A stretch of DNA of 64,000 nt, from the NCBI RefSeq assembly GCF_001904635.1, contig NZ_MRCB01000009.1, forward strand, positions 62,001-126,000, written 5' to 3'. The DNA comes from Hydrococcus rivularis NIES-593 (lineage in GTDB: Bacteria; Cyanobacteriota; Cyanobacteriia; Cyanobacteriales; Microcystaceae). The notes beneath the pieces are model-generated. The model had not been told where the DNA came from. It worked only from the letters and a program-made list of their open reading frames with translations, and did no database searches. Made by a program: the position numbers and the translations under genes. This document shows positions 52,893-62,011 of the stretch, piece after piece. The first letter of the stretch is position 1. Every line of letters begins with the position of its first letter.

Positions 52893-53855
52893 GTGAGCTA
52901 TATAATTCGACCTGTGCTGCCCGAAATTCGAGAACCGCAAGAAATTGATGAAGCAGAATATCGCAAAATCATCAATGCACGAAAGTTAGCTTGGGATATT
53001 CTCTTGGTTAAAGAGTTTTTTTCCTATATCGTAAGAAACTTTCTGATACTAGAAAGCGAAATAAATAAAATAGAGATTGAAGCCAAAGCTGATTTTGATA
53101 AATTTAGGGAACAATGTAGAAATGGTTCTTTTCACCTTGAAAACACACACATATTTAATCTACTTGTCATGAATTTACTTACTACTTGTAGATCGTATTT
53201 GGATTTATTCGATTATCAAGAAAAGAACAAAGAAAGAGAGCTTTTTTTAGAAGAAGAAGAAATACGTAAAACCTTGAAACAGATTAAAGAAAAATATCAC
53301 GATCGATATATTGTCTGTAGTCTATTTTGGGAATTAAGAAATTATGCACAACATCATTCTCACCCAATAACTGGTAGTCCGACTAATATCAATACTACAG
53401 AAGTAAAAATTGAATTTACAGTTAATGCGGAAAAAGTATTTGAGCAATTAATAGCAAAACAAATTAAAAGAACAGGAAAATCGAGTATTCTTCAAGATTT
53501 AAAAATTTATCTTCAAGAACAATTAAATTATTACCCTGAAAGAGAATTACAAAAATACCCTAAATACTTGAATATTAGACAACTCATTAAAGAATATATT
53601 GTACTGCTCGAAAAAGTCAATCAAGAAGTTAATGAGAAATTAAATTCAAGATTTCAAGAAGCCAAAACTACACTTAGCCAAAAAGTTGAATACTATTGTC
53701 ATGGTAGTTCTCCAGAATCAGCTTTTGAAATTTATAAACAGAATCAAGAAAATGGAAACTTAGAGAGATTAGACGTATCTCTCAATCTCTTTAATAATTG
53801 GGACAAAGTAATTAAAAAATATTCGGGTTTGGATTTTATTAATGATTTAATTTAA
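52893..53855 (+). CDS. Hypothetical protein with HEPN-like Rx4H motif (GTG start)
   Basis: This 320-aa, highly charged, helical protein is in AT-rich DNA, unlike its neighbours. A possible HEPN catalytic motif, RNYAQH (R149-H154), sits after a helix (YIVCSLFWELRNY). The remainder is coiled-coil-like (EKVNQEVNEKLNSRFQEAKT). HEPN domains are RNases in toxin and defence systems. I cannot see a partner gene. I recognise no family over the full length. Composition suggests recent acquisition. Confidence 0.6.
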   Translation: MSYIIRPVLPEIREPQEIDEAEYRKIINARKLAWDILLVKEFFSYIVRNFLILESEINKIEIEAKADFDKFREQCRNGSFHLENTHIFNLLVMNLLTTCRSYLDLFDYQEKNKERELFLEEEEIRKTLKQIKEKYHDRYIVCSLFWELRNYAQHHSHPITGSPTNINTTEVKIEFTVNAEKVFEQLIAKQIKRTGKSSILQDLKIYLQEQLNYYPERELQKYPKYLNIRQLIKEYIVLLEKVNQEVNEKLNSRFQEAKTTLSQKVEYYCHGSSPESAFEIYKQNQENGNLERLDVSLNLFNNWDKVIKKYSGLDFINDLI

Positions 53856-54137
53856 AGCAAATTTTCTTGTTAAAAGGATGTTTATTTCTGAACAAATTAA
53901 GTGATTCTTGTTAAAAAATTAACAAGTTTTACAAGATTTTGTCAAATGCGATCGAAAAAAAATAATATTTGATCCAGAAAGATATCGCTATTAATAAAAC
54001 ATTAACCATAACAATGAAAAATTTAAAATGCAAACCAAAATAACAGAACAAGCAGCAAAAGAATTAGATAATTTAATTGACTAATGATCGATAACTAATA
54101 ACCAATAACAAAGGACAAAGGACAAAGGACAAAAAAA
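53856..54137. other. Intergenic, short ORF and AAAGGAC repeat
   Basis: An 18-codon frame at 54028-54084 (MQTKITEQAAKELDNLID) may be the start of a lost gene. Directly before the GMC gene, AAAGGAC is repeated three times (54112-54132), which places GGA elements ahead of its start. Confidence 0.5.
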
Positions 54138-55628
54138 ATGATTATCGACGATCGCTACTACGATGTAATTATTGTTGGCACAGGTGCAGGTGGAGGAACG
54201 CTAACTCATAAACTAGCACCCACTGGCAAGAAAATTTTAGTTTTAGAACGAGGAGGGTTTTTAGAGAAAGAAAGTTCCGAATTGGTTGAAGTAGAAGTAT
54301 TTAAAAAAGAAGATTATCACGCACCCGAACAGTGGTACGACAATGCAGGAGAACCATTTCATCCTCAAACTTGTTATTCCGTCGGTGGCAACACCAAGAT
54401 TTATAGTGGCGCGCTACTGCGAATGCGAGAGAAAGATTTTGAAGCAGTTCAACACCAAGACGGCATTTCCCCTGAATGGGGACTGAAATACCAGGATTTT
54501 GAACCCTATTATACAGAAGCGGAAAAACTCTATCGCGCTCACGGTAAGGCAGGTGACGATCCCACCGAACCATCTCGCAGCGAAGATTATCCCTTCTCTC
54601 CTGTTGAACACGAATCTAATATACAGGATATCGGCGATCGCGTTTCTAAATACGGTTTGCATCCTGCCTATCTTCCCATCGGTATTGGCGATGAAGGAAG
54701 AACTGACTCAGAAGATACGGGAGTCACTCCAGCAATCAAGGATAGTAATAATGTGACCCTAAAAACAGGTGCTAAAGTCGTCTGTTTGCACACTAATTCT
54801 TCGGGTTCGACGGTTAAAGCGGTAGAAACAGAAATTGACGGACAATCTTATCTATTTATGGGAGATATTATCGTCCTTGCCTGCGGCGCAATTAATTCAG
54901 CAGCATTGTTGTTGCGTTCTGCTAATGAAAAGCATCCTCAAGGATTGGCGAACAGTTCCGATTTGGTGGGACGCAACCTGATGAAACACCTGATGACAGT
55001 AATTTTACAGCAATCCCCTCAACCTAACTCTGGATTGTTTCAAAGAACCATTTACATTAATGATTTTTACTGGGGAGACGAGAATTTTACCTATCCGATG
55101 GGTCACATTCAAAATTCAGGCGGTATCCTCCAAGATGTCATCTTTTCCGAGTCGCCGCCGATTTTATCCGTTGCAGCTAAATTAATGCCTGGATTTGGTT
55201 TAAAGCAGTTAGCCAAACGTTCTCTTGGTTGGTGGTTGCAAACGGAAGATTTACCCAATCCCAACAATCGAGTTACCGTTAAAGGTTCTAAATTATATCT
55301 AGATTACACGCCTAATAACGTAGAAGCGCACGATCGCTTGTTATATCGTTGGCAAGAAGTTTTAAAAGCTACGGATAAACAATCGCGTGGAATTCATCCC
55401 TATGGTAGTGTCCCGATTCAAGTAGTGGCGCATCAATGCGGTACTTGTCGCTTTGGCGAAGATCCTCAATCTTCAGTCTTAGATCTCAACTGTCGTACCC
55501 ACGATCTCGATAATCTTTATGTGGTCGATAGCAGTTTCTTTCCTTCTAATGCTGCGGTGAGTCCTGCTTTAACAATTATTGCTAATGCTTTAAGAGTAGG
55601 GGAGCATTTAATTGAGCGATTGAAGTAG
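54138..55628 (+). CDS. GMC-family FAD oxidoreductase
   Basis: The 496-aa flavoenzyme starts with VIIVGTGAGGGTLTHKLAPTG and KILVLERGG (FAD-binding). The middle has YSVGGNTKIYSGALLR. The C-terminal signature is VAHQCGTCRFGEDP and LYVVDSSFFPSNAAVSPALTI, with catalytic His/Asn region. Enzymes of this family oxidise alcohols or sugars. The substrate is unknown. It is followed by the cobalamin riboswitch of metE and appears to be a separate unit. Confidence 0.9.
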   Translation: MIIDDRYYDVIIVGTGAGGGTLTHKLAPTGKKILVLERGGFLEKESSELVEVEVFKKEDYHAPEQWYDNAGEPFHPQTCYSVGGNTKIYSGALLRMREKDFEAVQHQDGISPEWGLKYQDFEPYYTEAEKLYRAHGKAGDDPTEPSRSEDYPFSPVEHESNIQDIGDRVSKYGLHPAYLPIGIGDEGRTDSEDTGVTPAIKDSNNVTLKTGAKVVCLHTNSSGSTVKAVETEIDGQSYLFMGDIIVLACGAINSAALLLRSANEKHPQGLANSSDLVGRNLMKHLMTVILQQSPQPNSGLFQRTIYINDFYWGDENFTYPMGHIQNSGGILQDVIFSESPPILSVAAKLMPGFGLKQLAKRSLGWWLQTEDLPNPNNRVTVKGSKLYLDYTPNNVEAHDRLLYRWQEVLKATDKQSRGIHPYGSVPIQVVAHQCGTCRFGEDPQSSVLDLNCRTHDLDNLYVVDSSFFPSNAAVSPALTIIANALRVGEHLIERLK

Positions 55629-55723
55629 CTGGATCTTAAATTCTGGCGAGTTAGAAAAATCATGAAAAAAACTTGATTCAAACCAGTTGTAAAAAAACGA
55701 GCGTGTGTTAGCATAATAACTAT

Positions 55724-55882
55724 GTATTGGTTCTAGTAAGGAGCAGTTACTAGAGGTAACGGGGAAAGTTCGGTGTAAATCCGACGCTGTCCCGCAGCTG
55801 TGATGAGATCGAGTTTAAATCTCTCAGTCAGAATGCCCGCCAATGTTAAAATCACTTGCAAAACAATCTGCGAGGTACAGAT
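55724..55882 (+). ncRNA. Cobalamin riboswitch ahead of metE
   Basis: Motifs in order are GGTTCTAGTAAGGAGCAG, AGAGGTAACGGGGAAAG, CGGTGTAAATCCGACGCTGTCCCGCAGC and AGTCAGAATGCCCGCCAA, then the hairpin ATCTGCGAGGTACAGAT (55866-55882), identical to the one at the cbiM riboswitch. When B12 is plentiful, MetE is not needed and should be repressed. The distance to the metE ATG is about 450 bp, unusually long for a direct leader. Confidence 0.9.
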
Positions 55883-56333
55883 GTTAAAAAGATTTTTATC
55901 GCCAAAAATCATAGCACCCCATCTACTGTTTCCTGGCACTACGAAGGTTAAAAATTCAAGCAAGATAGCTACTTAGACTTGCCTAAGAGTTGTGTTTAAT
56001 AAGCCAATTTGCTTTCTCTATGTCAAGTAGAAAGACGTAGTGTCTTTGTGCCTAGACGTAGAGAAAAGGAAGGCAGCTTTTAGTTAATCTGACTCAAATG
56101 TTTGGATTTATCGAGATATGCGATCGCACCGATAAAAAAGGTGTACGAATGCTTATTTTATCCACATTTTTGACATGAAAAATCGACACGCAATTCTTGT
56201 CTGTTCGACTTGCGCTAGCGTTATTTTATTTAGAGCGATCGGTAAGAAATAATATTACCGTTCAAATTTCATAGTTTAGAGTGCGATGCCTCCGAACTCT
56301 AGCCAACTGTCTTATCAATTTTTAGGAGAAACG
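55883..56333. other. Long leader between riboswitch and metE
   Basis: This 450-bp stretch contains AGACGTAG twice (56032, 56054) and HIP1-type sites. No ORF and no clear terminator are recognised. The regulatory decision could be made just behind the riboswitch, at the ATTTTTATC run near 55891. Confidence 0.5.
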
Positions 56334-58598
56334 ATGAAGATTTTGACAGCAACATTAGGATATCCTCGTATCGGTAAAAATCGCGAAGTCAAGAAAGCGC
56401 TAGAAGCTTTTTGGAGTAGCAAAATTGATGCAGGATCATTGCAAAAAACTATCCGAGAAGTAGAAGAAAAAAACTGGAAAACTCAATTAGAAGAAGAAAT
56501 CGATCGCATTGGTATTGGCGATACTACTCTCTACGATCATGTATTAGATTGGGCAATTCGTCTGGGATTAATTCCTAAAAGATTTCAACCATTTGAAGGA
56601 TTAGAAAGATACTTTACAATGGCACGAGGGAAAGAAGGAATTCCGGCGCTGGAAATGACCAAATGGTTCGATACCAATTATCATTACCTCGTTCCGGAAA
56701 TCAGTTCAGATATCTTACCAGCAGATTTTAACGACTTTCTAGAAACTATCGATCGCGCTCAAAGTTTACTAGGTAAAAAAGCGACCCCAATTATTCTAGG
56801 AATTTCAACTTTGTTGCGTTTGAGTCGATTAGAAATTAATATCGACGAAGCCATAGAAAAGTTACTTCCTCTCTATGTCAATCTACTCACGGAAATCAAA
56901 AATATGGGCATAGAGGAAGTACAAATACACGAACCCGTTTTAGTTTTGAGCGATGCCGTTTCCTTAAAACAACAGTTTCAAACGATTTACAATCGATTAG
57001 CTTCCATTGGAATTTTCATTAATCTCGTTACCTACTTCGATGACTTAGGAGAAACCTATCCCTGGGTAATAGATTTACCTGTCGCAGCAATTAGTTTGGA
57101 TTTTACTCGCGGACGCAATTTAGATTTGATTAAAACTTACGGTTGGAATCACGATAAACGATTAGGAGTCGGCATTGTTGATGCCAGGAATATCTGGCAA
57201 ATTCGTACCGATCGAGTTCTTCCTTTATTATCAGAAATTAAAACCTTAATCCCCAATATTTCTATTCAACCATCAGCTTCTTTACAGTTCGTCCCCTATG
57301 ACGCCAAACGAGAAAAACAACTGCCCGAACCCTTACGAAATATTTTGAGTTTTGCCGAACAAAAACTCCAAGAAGTTAAATTCTTGTCACGAACAATAGG
57401 GGGAGAAAATACGAGAATCGAACAAGACTTAATAGAGGAATTAATTGATACGAACTGGGAAGCTTTTAAACAGTTTAGTCCAGCGAATAAATCCGTTCGA
57501 GAGAAACTAAAAAACCTCAAACTTGATGATTTTCAACGTCCCTTATCTTATCAAGAACGACAGTCGGTACAAGTTTCTCTTCCCCCTTTCCCAACGACGA
57601 CGATTGGTTCGTTTCCCCAAACCCCTGAAGTGCGACAACTGCGAGTTCGCTACAAGAAAGGCGAGATAACTCAAGAGGAGTATCAAGCTGCTATTGACGC
57701 ACAAATTGCCCACTGTATCCAACTCCAAGAAGACATTGGCATTGATGTCCTCGTTCACGGAGAGTTTGAGAGGACTGACATGGTGGAATTTTTCGGTCAG
57801 CAGTTACAAGGTTTTGCCTTTACCGAACATGGATGGGTACAAAGCTATGGGAGTCGATATGTACGTCCGCCGATTATTTATGGCGATGTGGTTCGTACTT
57901 CTGCGATGACGGTACGGGAGTTTAAAGTAGCGCAATCGCTAACTAAAAAACCTGTCAAAGGGATGTTGACAGGACCAGTAACGATGATTAATTGGTCATA
58001 TGTTAGAGATGACATTTCTCGTGCCGAACAAGCTTTTCAGATTGCTTTAGCATTGAGGGAAGAAGTCGCCGATTTAGAAGCGGCTGGTGCAAGTATGATT
58101 CAGATAGACGAACCTGCATTGAGAGAAGGTTTGCCACTGAAGTACGATCGCTGGAATGATTATTTATCGTGGGCAGTAGATGCATTTCGTTTAGCTAGCG
58201 CGATCGCAAAACCACAAACTCAAATACATACTCATATGTGTTATTCAGAGTTTGGCGATATTATGTCGCACATCGAACGATTGGATGCTGACGTTCTGTC
58301 GATAGAAAACAGTCGCAGCAATAACGAAACCCTATTTGAAGTAACCGAGGCGGGTTATTCCCATCAAGTGGGTAATGGAGTTTACGACGTTCATAGTCCG
58401 GCAATTCCCAGTCCCGAACAAATCTTACAACAATTGCGGACCGGAGTAGCTAATTTACCTGTCAAACAAATCTGGGTCAATCCCGATTGCGGACTAAAAA
58501 CGCGACGTTGGGAAGAAGTCATTCCTGCTTTGAAAAATATGGTAGAAGCAACCAAAGTTTTGCGAGAAGAAATAATAGACACTCAGAAGCAGCATTAG
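56334..58598 (+). CDS. metE: Cobalamin-independent methionine synthase
   Basis: This 754-aa protein has two TIM barrels. The N-terminal one opens MKILTATLGYPRIGKNREVK. The C-terminal one has PPFPTTTIGSFPQTPEVR, the zinc ligands in IHTHMCYSEFGDI and WVNPDCGLKTR, and VLVHGEFERTDMVEFFG. It methylates homocysteine with 5-methyltetrahydrofolate polyglutamate and needs no B12. I chose the ATG at 56334 because TTTAGGAGAAACG precedes it and the family starts there. The upstream riboswitch links it to B12 status. Confidence 0.96.
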   Translation: MKILTATLGYPRIGKNREVKKALEAFWSSKIDAGSLQKTIREVEEKNWKTQLEEEIDRIGIGDTTLYDHVLDWAIRLGLIPKRFQPFEGLERYFTMARGKEGIPALEMTKWFDTNYHYLVPEISSDILPADFNDFLETIDRAQSLLGKKATPIILGISTLLRLSRLEINIDEAIEKLLPLYVNLLTEIKNMGIEEVQIHEPVLVLSDAVSLKQQFQTIYNRLASIGIFINLVTYFDDLGETYPWVIDLPVAAISLDFTRGRNLDLIKTYGWNHDKRLGVGIVDARNIWQIRTDRVLPLLSEIKTLIPNISIQPSASLQFVPYDAKREKQLPEPLRNILSFAEQKLQEVKFLSRTIGGENTRIEQDLIEELIDTNWEAFKQFSPANKSVREKLKNLKLDDFQRPLSYQERQSVQVSLPPFPTTTIGSFPQTPEVRQLRVRYKKGEITQEEYQAAIDAQIAHCIQLQEDIGIDVLVHGEFERTDMVEFFGQQLQGFAFTEHGWVQSYGSRYVRPPIIYGDVVRTSAMTVREFKVAQSLTKKPVKGMLTGPVTMINWSYVRDDISRAEQAFQIALALREEVADLEAAGASMIQIDEPALREGLPLKYDRWNDYLSWAVDAFRLASAIAKPQTQIHTHMCYSEFGDIMSHIERLDADVLSIENSRSNNETLFEVTEAGYSHQVGNGVYDVHSPAIPSPEQILQQLRTGVANLPVKQIWVNPDCGLKTRRWEEVIPALKNMVEATKVLREEIIDTQKQH

Positions 58599-58767
58599 CC
58601 ATATCTCAGGATTATTTCATTCTGACTTGATTTCACCATTCTCAAGAACCACCCTTCGATTAAAATCGTTGCCTCACATTTAAAGTCATCTTCATACGAC
58701 TTCTGGCAGTTGTTGCCACTGCTGCAAGATGCAAGATAAGACGAACTTGAACATCTTCATATGAAAT

Positions 58768-59784
58768 ATGAAATCCTTAAATGTTTGCCAAAAAGCTAGC
58801 TTGACTTTGATAACATTGAATCTGGCACTCGCAGGCGGTAACGCTGTTGCAGGTCCATTTTCAAATTCGACATTCGATCCTGGGAAAATTGATTCGGGCA
58901 TTCCTGGATTTGTTGGTTCGGATGGTCTAGGTGTTGTCTCTCCCAACAACACTGTCAATCCCATTTTTAGAGATTGGGCGGCGGGATTCACCAACTATCG
59001 ACCAACGCCAGGCGCATTGAAACGATGGCAAACCCCTGAAAAGACTCTGGGAGAAGTGACAGGTGTATTTGACAGCATTGCCTCCTTGGGAGAATTAACC
59101 GCCGAACAAATTGCCGCAGGAGTTTCGCCAGGAGAAATTACCTTAACCTTTGTCTCCCCGATTCGGAACGGGACTGGGTTTGATTTTGCCGTGTTTGAAA
59201 ACGGATTTGGTTTTGCTTCAGATGGCAGTCTTTTTGGCGAACTTGCTTATGTCGAAGTGTCAACCGATGGCATCAATTTTGCTCGCTTTCCTAGTACTTC
59301 TCTCACGCCTGAACCTGTAGCGCCGTTTGGGCGACTGGATGCAACAAATGTTTATAATCTGGCAGGAAAGCACCTCAACAATGGAATTGTCGTTTCTGAC
59401 GAGGAATTCATTCAAAGTTCCTGGGGAACGCCTTTTGACTTAGAAACGTTAGTTGATCTGCCGACCGTAATTTCAGGACAAGTAGATATCAATAAGATTA
59501 ACTTTGTTCGCATTGTCGATATTCCAGGGAATGGTGCCTTTCTCGATACCGCAGGTCGTCCAATCTACGATCCCTGGCAGACTCCAATTCCTGGTTCGGG
59601 TGGGTTTGACCTAGAAGCCATTGGCGTAATTAATGCCGCTACCGTTTCCGAACCCGTTTCTGTGTTGGGGATTCTGATGTCAGGGATTTTTGGTGTCAGT
59701 CTGCGAATTAGTCACAGGAGTAACAAATGTCGAAAGCAAATCCTTCAGATTGGCAACAAAATTTTATCGCCACCAACCTCCTAG
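58768..59784 (+). CDS. PEP-CTERM-type secreted surface protein
   Basis: This 338-aa protein has an N-terminal signal peptide (about residues 1-28, ending GNAVAG). A beta-rich body contains GFDFAVFENGFGFASDGSLFGELAYVEVS and LDATNVYNLAGKHLN. A C-terminal sorting signal follows: SEPVSVLGILMSGIFG, then basic residues. This signal directs attachment through exosortase in envelope or EPS-rich bacteria. About 20 residues extend beyond the usual end and overlap the next gene. Being just after metE, it may be linked to B12 response, but this is only inference. Confidence 0.75.
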   Translation: MKSLNVCQKASLTLITLNLALAGGNAVAGPFSNSTFDPGKIDSGIPGFVGSDGLGVVSPNNTVNPIFRDWAAGFTNYRPTPGALKRWQTPEKTLGEVTGVFDSIASLGELTAEQIAAGVSPGEITLTFVSPIRNGTGFDFAVFENGFGFASDGSLFGELAYVEVSTDGINFARFPSTSLTPEPVAPFGRLDATNVYNLAGKHLNNGIVVSDEEFIQSSWGTPFDLETLVDLPTVISGQVDINKINFVRIVDIPGNGAFLDTAGRPIYDPWQTPIPGSGGFDLEAIGVINAATVSEPVSVLGILMSGIFGVSLRISHRSNKCRKQILQIGNKILSPPTS

Positions 59785-60185
59785 CGATTGGTTTCAACGC
59801 CTGGAATGGATACTTAAAATGCGATCGCGGTGCGGTTGTTTGCACTACGAGTTCGCCTTTAATCGACGGATTTGGAGAAAGTTTTAAAGCCTATTTTGTT
59901 TCTCGAAATCGTTTGGCTGCTTTCTTAAATGCCTGGTTAGCTGCACCCGATACGGTCATCCTCCAGGGTCATCATATGAATGCTCATATTCTTGAGTCCG
60001 TCGATAATTACAATCCCGAAACCGACGCAATTTTGCTTTTAGAATCGGGCGATCGAGCCAGTTTTCTTTATCTCAAAAATTTACCCATTACACCCAAACA
60101 ATGTTATCAACAAGTATGCAAAAAATGGGCAGAATTTCAACTTCAATCTCCTCTATTGACAGGAGAAAAAAGATGTCGCGATTGA
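59727..60185 (+). CDS. Hypothetical protein
   Basis: This 152-aa soluble protein starts MSKANPSDWQQNFIATNLLAI, with AGGAG 7 bp before the ATG. It contains HHMNAHILESVDNYNPETDAILLLESGD and ends lysine/glutamine-rich. It overlaps the PEP-CTERM gene end by 58 bp in another frame. I do not recognise a family. Good ribosome site and a sensible composition support it. Confidence 0.65.
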   Translation: MSKANPSDWQQNFIATNLLAIGFNAWNGYLKCDRGAVVCTTSSPLIDGFGESFKAYFVSRNRLAAFLNAWLAAPDTVILQGHHMNAHILESVDNYNPETDAILLLESGDRASFLYLKNLPITPKQCYQQVCKKWAEFQLQSPLLTGEKRCRD

Positions 60186-60263
60186 TTCAAGATAAACAAG
60201 AAGTTTATAAATTTTGTAGTAAACATTTCAGTGATTCATATTAAAGCTTCACTAAGAATTATC

Positions 60264-60476
60264 ATGCTAGAATATTATCTTCATCGTTCTGGACAGATTT
60301 CCACTGCGATTCATCCCTTTGTTAAAGGAGCGACTCCTAGCAAAAGTAACCAACAGGTTAAATCCCGTCCAGAACAACTACTTCGAGGCATTCATAATCT
60401 TGTATTGTCTGGCTTTAGCGCGATTGCTCGTCTGATACGGAGCGACCGACTTCAAAGAATGAATCGCTCGGATTGA
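60264..60476 (+). CDS. Possible small hypothetical protein
   Basis: An open frame of 70 codons from ATG at 60264 (MLEYYLHRSGQISTAIHPF and on) ends with basic residues. A GTG at 60231 could extend it. No clear ribosome site and no known family are seen, so the frame may be fortuitous. Confidence 0.3.
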   Translation: MLEYYLHRSGQISTAIHPFVKGATPSKSNQQVKSRPEQLLRGIHNLVLSGFSAIARLIRSDRLQRMNRSD

Positions 60477-60520
60477 TGGGAAAATTTTATCTAGGGTAAA
60501 TCTACGGAACGCTCAATGCG

Positions 60521-61510
60521 ATGAACAGCTTATTTTTCGGAATCGGTCTTTTGATCATCCTATCGATCGTTGGAATTGCAGCTTATTTGCTTGCTGCCCG
60601 CAAATATCAATCTTCAGCCTCCGTCGCCAATTCCTATGATGAATGGACGAATGACGGTGTTCTAGAGTTCTACTGGGGAGAACACATTCATTTGGGTCAC
60701 TACGGTTCGCCGCCACAACGAAAAGACTTTATCGCAGCAAAACATGACTTTGTACATGAAATGGTACGCTGGGGGGGATTAGATCGCCTTCCGACCGGAA
60801 CGACCGTTTTGGATGTAGGCTGTGGTATTGGCGGTAGCAGTCGAATTTTGGCGCGAGATTATGGATTTGCCGTGACGGGGATTACTATTAGCCCCCAGCA
60901 GGTGAAACGTGCCCAAGAACTCACGCCCGCAGATCTGAACGTCCAATTTGCGATCGATGATGCAATGGCGCTGTCATTTCCTGATGCTAGCTTTGATGTA
61001 GTCTGGTCAATTGAGGCAGGTCCCCACATGCCCGATAAAGCTCAGTTTGCCAAAGAACTCCTGCGAGTCCTCAAACCAGGTGGGATTCTAGTTGTTGCTG
61101 ACTGGAATCAGCGAGATGACCGCGCCCAACCGCTCAACTGGTGGGAGCGCCTGGTGATGCGACAACTGCTCGATCAGTGGTCTCATCCAGCTTTTGCCAG
61201 CATTGAAGGATTCTCCGAACTGTTAGCCGCCACCGGACTGGTTGCGGGGAGCGTGACAACCGCCGACTGGACGCAAGAAACCCTTCCTTCCTGGCTCGAT
61301 TCTATCTGGCAAGGGGTAGTACGACCAGAAGGATTGTTAAAGTTTGGTCTAGTAGGACTGATTAAATCTTTGCGAGAAGTGCCGACCTTGCTATTGATGC
61401 GGTTGGCATTTGGTACGGGGCTTTGTCGATTTGGTATGTTCCGCGCTGTCCGGGCAGATGTAAATCCTGAAAACTTTTCCGAGCAGAGCGGCGAGAGTTT
61501 GGTGCTGTAA
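60521..61510 (+). CDS. MPBQ/MSBQ methyltransferase (Sll0418-like)
   Basis: This 329-aa protein has an N-terminal membrane helix (residues 3-25) and a class-I SAM methyltransferase domain with VLDVGCGIGGSSRILA and VVWSIEAGPHMPDKAQFAKELLRVLKPGG. Its sequence matches my memory of Synechocystis Sll0418 closely (ITISPQQVKRAQELTP, LLDQWSHPAFASIEGF). That enzyme methylates 2-methyl-6-phytylbenzoquinol and the solanesyl analogue in tocopherol and plastoquinone biosynthesis. It is monocistronic and convergent with the Alg14-like gene. Confidence 0.88.
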   Translation: MNSLFFGIGLLIILSIVGIAAYLLAARKYQSSASVANSYDEWTNDGVLEFYWGEHIHLGHYGSPPQRKDFIAAKHDFVHEMVRWGGLDRLPTGTTVLDVGCGIGGSSRILARDYGFAVTGITISPQQVKRAQELTPADLNVQFAIDDAMALSFPDASFDVVWSIEAGPHMPDKAQFAKELLRVLKPGGILVVADWNQRDDRAQPLNWWERLVMRQLLDQWSHPAFASIEGFSELLAATGLVAGSVTTADWTQETLPSWLDSIWQGVVRPEGLLKFGLVGLIKSLREVPTLLLMRLAFGTGLCRFGMFRAVRADVNPENFSEQSGESLVL

Positions 61511-61539
61511 ACTAACAGTAGATAAATTTAGGAGTGTTT

Positions 61540-61992
61540 TTAAAGCGTATTAGAGATAATTAATTCAGCTTTTGCATAACGCTGTTTGAGTTGTTGCCAG
61601 TGAACGTAAACAACATCGAGAAATGGCATCGCTAATCGAGCTGATAAACTTAGCTGTTTAATTCGCGTAAAAGATTCAACAAAAGCGGTTTTAGCGCCCA
61701 ATAACTTACCTAAAATAATGAAGGGAACGGCAACGCCTGCACCTGTAGTTAAAATTAATTGAGGACGCTCTTGTAAAATTACTTGAAACGCTAAAATAAA
61801 ATTTCGGATGAGATTTGGTAAGTTGCGATTGGTAGGGCTATAAGCCCAGTAAACATTTTTATTTTTAAGTGCCGTTTCTGTTGCATCAGTGCGGAAAGTT
61901 ATCCAACAACAATCATGTTGTCCCCAAAAAACACTTAACTTTTGTAGAGCATTAAAATGACCGCCACTGGAAGAAACCAATAAAACTTTCAT
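61540..61992 (-). CDS. Alg14/PssD-like glycosyltransferase subunit
   Basis: This 150-aa protein has the acceptor/anchor half of the Alg13/Alg14 type: MKVLLVSSSGGHFNALQKL, LILTTGAGVAVPFIILGKLLGAKTAFVESF and a last YVHWQQLKQRYAKAELI. It should bind the membrane and pair with an Alg13-like catalytic half, whose only candidate here is at 38047. It lies 19 bp downstream of the GT2 gene, in its operon. Both genes share iteron promoter copy D. Confidence 0.88.
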   Translation of the reverse strand: MKVLLVSSSGGHFNALQKLSVFWGQHDCCWITFRTDATETALKNKNVYWAYSPTNRNLPNLIRNFILAFQVILQERPQLILTTGAGVAVPFIILGKLLGAKTAFVESFTRIKQLSLSARLAMPFLDVVYVHWQQLKQRYAKAELIISNTL

Positions 61993-62011
61993 TGTGCTAT
62001 ATCTCCTAAAA

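Noticed and set aside
59727-60185. Frameshift fusion of the PEP-CTERM protein with the next ORF
   Set aside because: The second ORF has its own strong ribosome site and ATG, and the PEP-CTERM protein already has a complete sorting signal.
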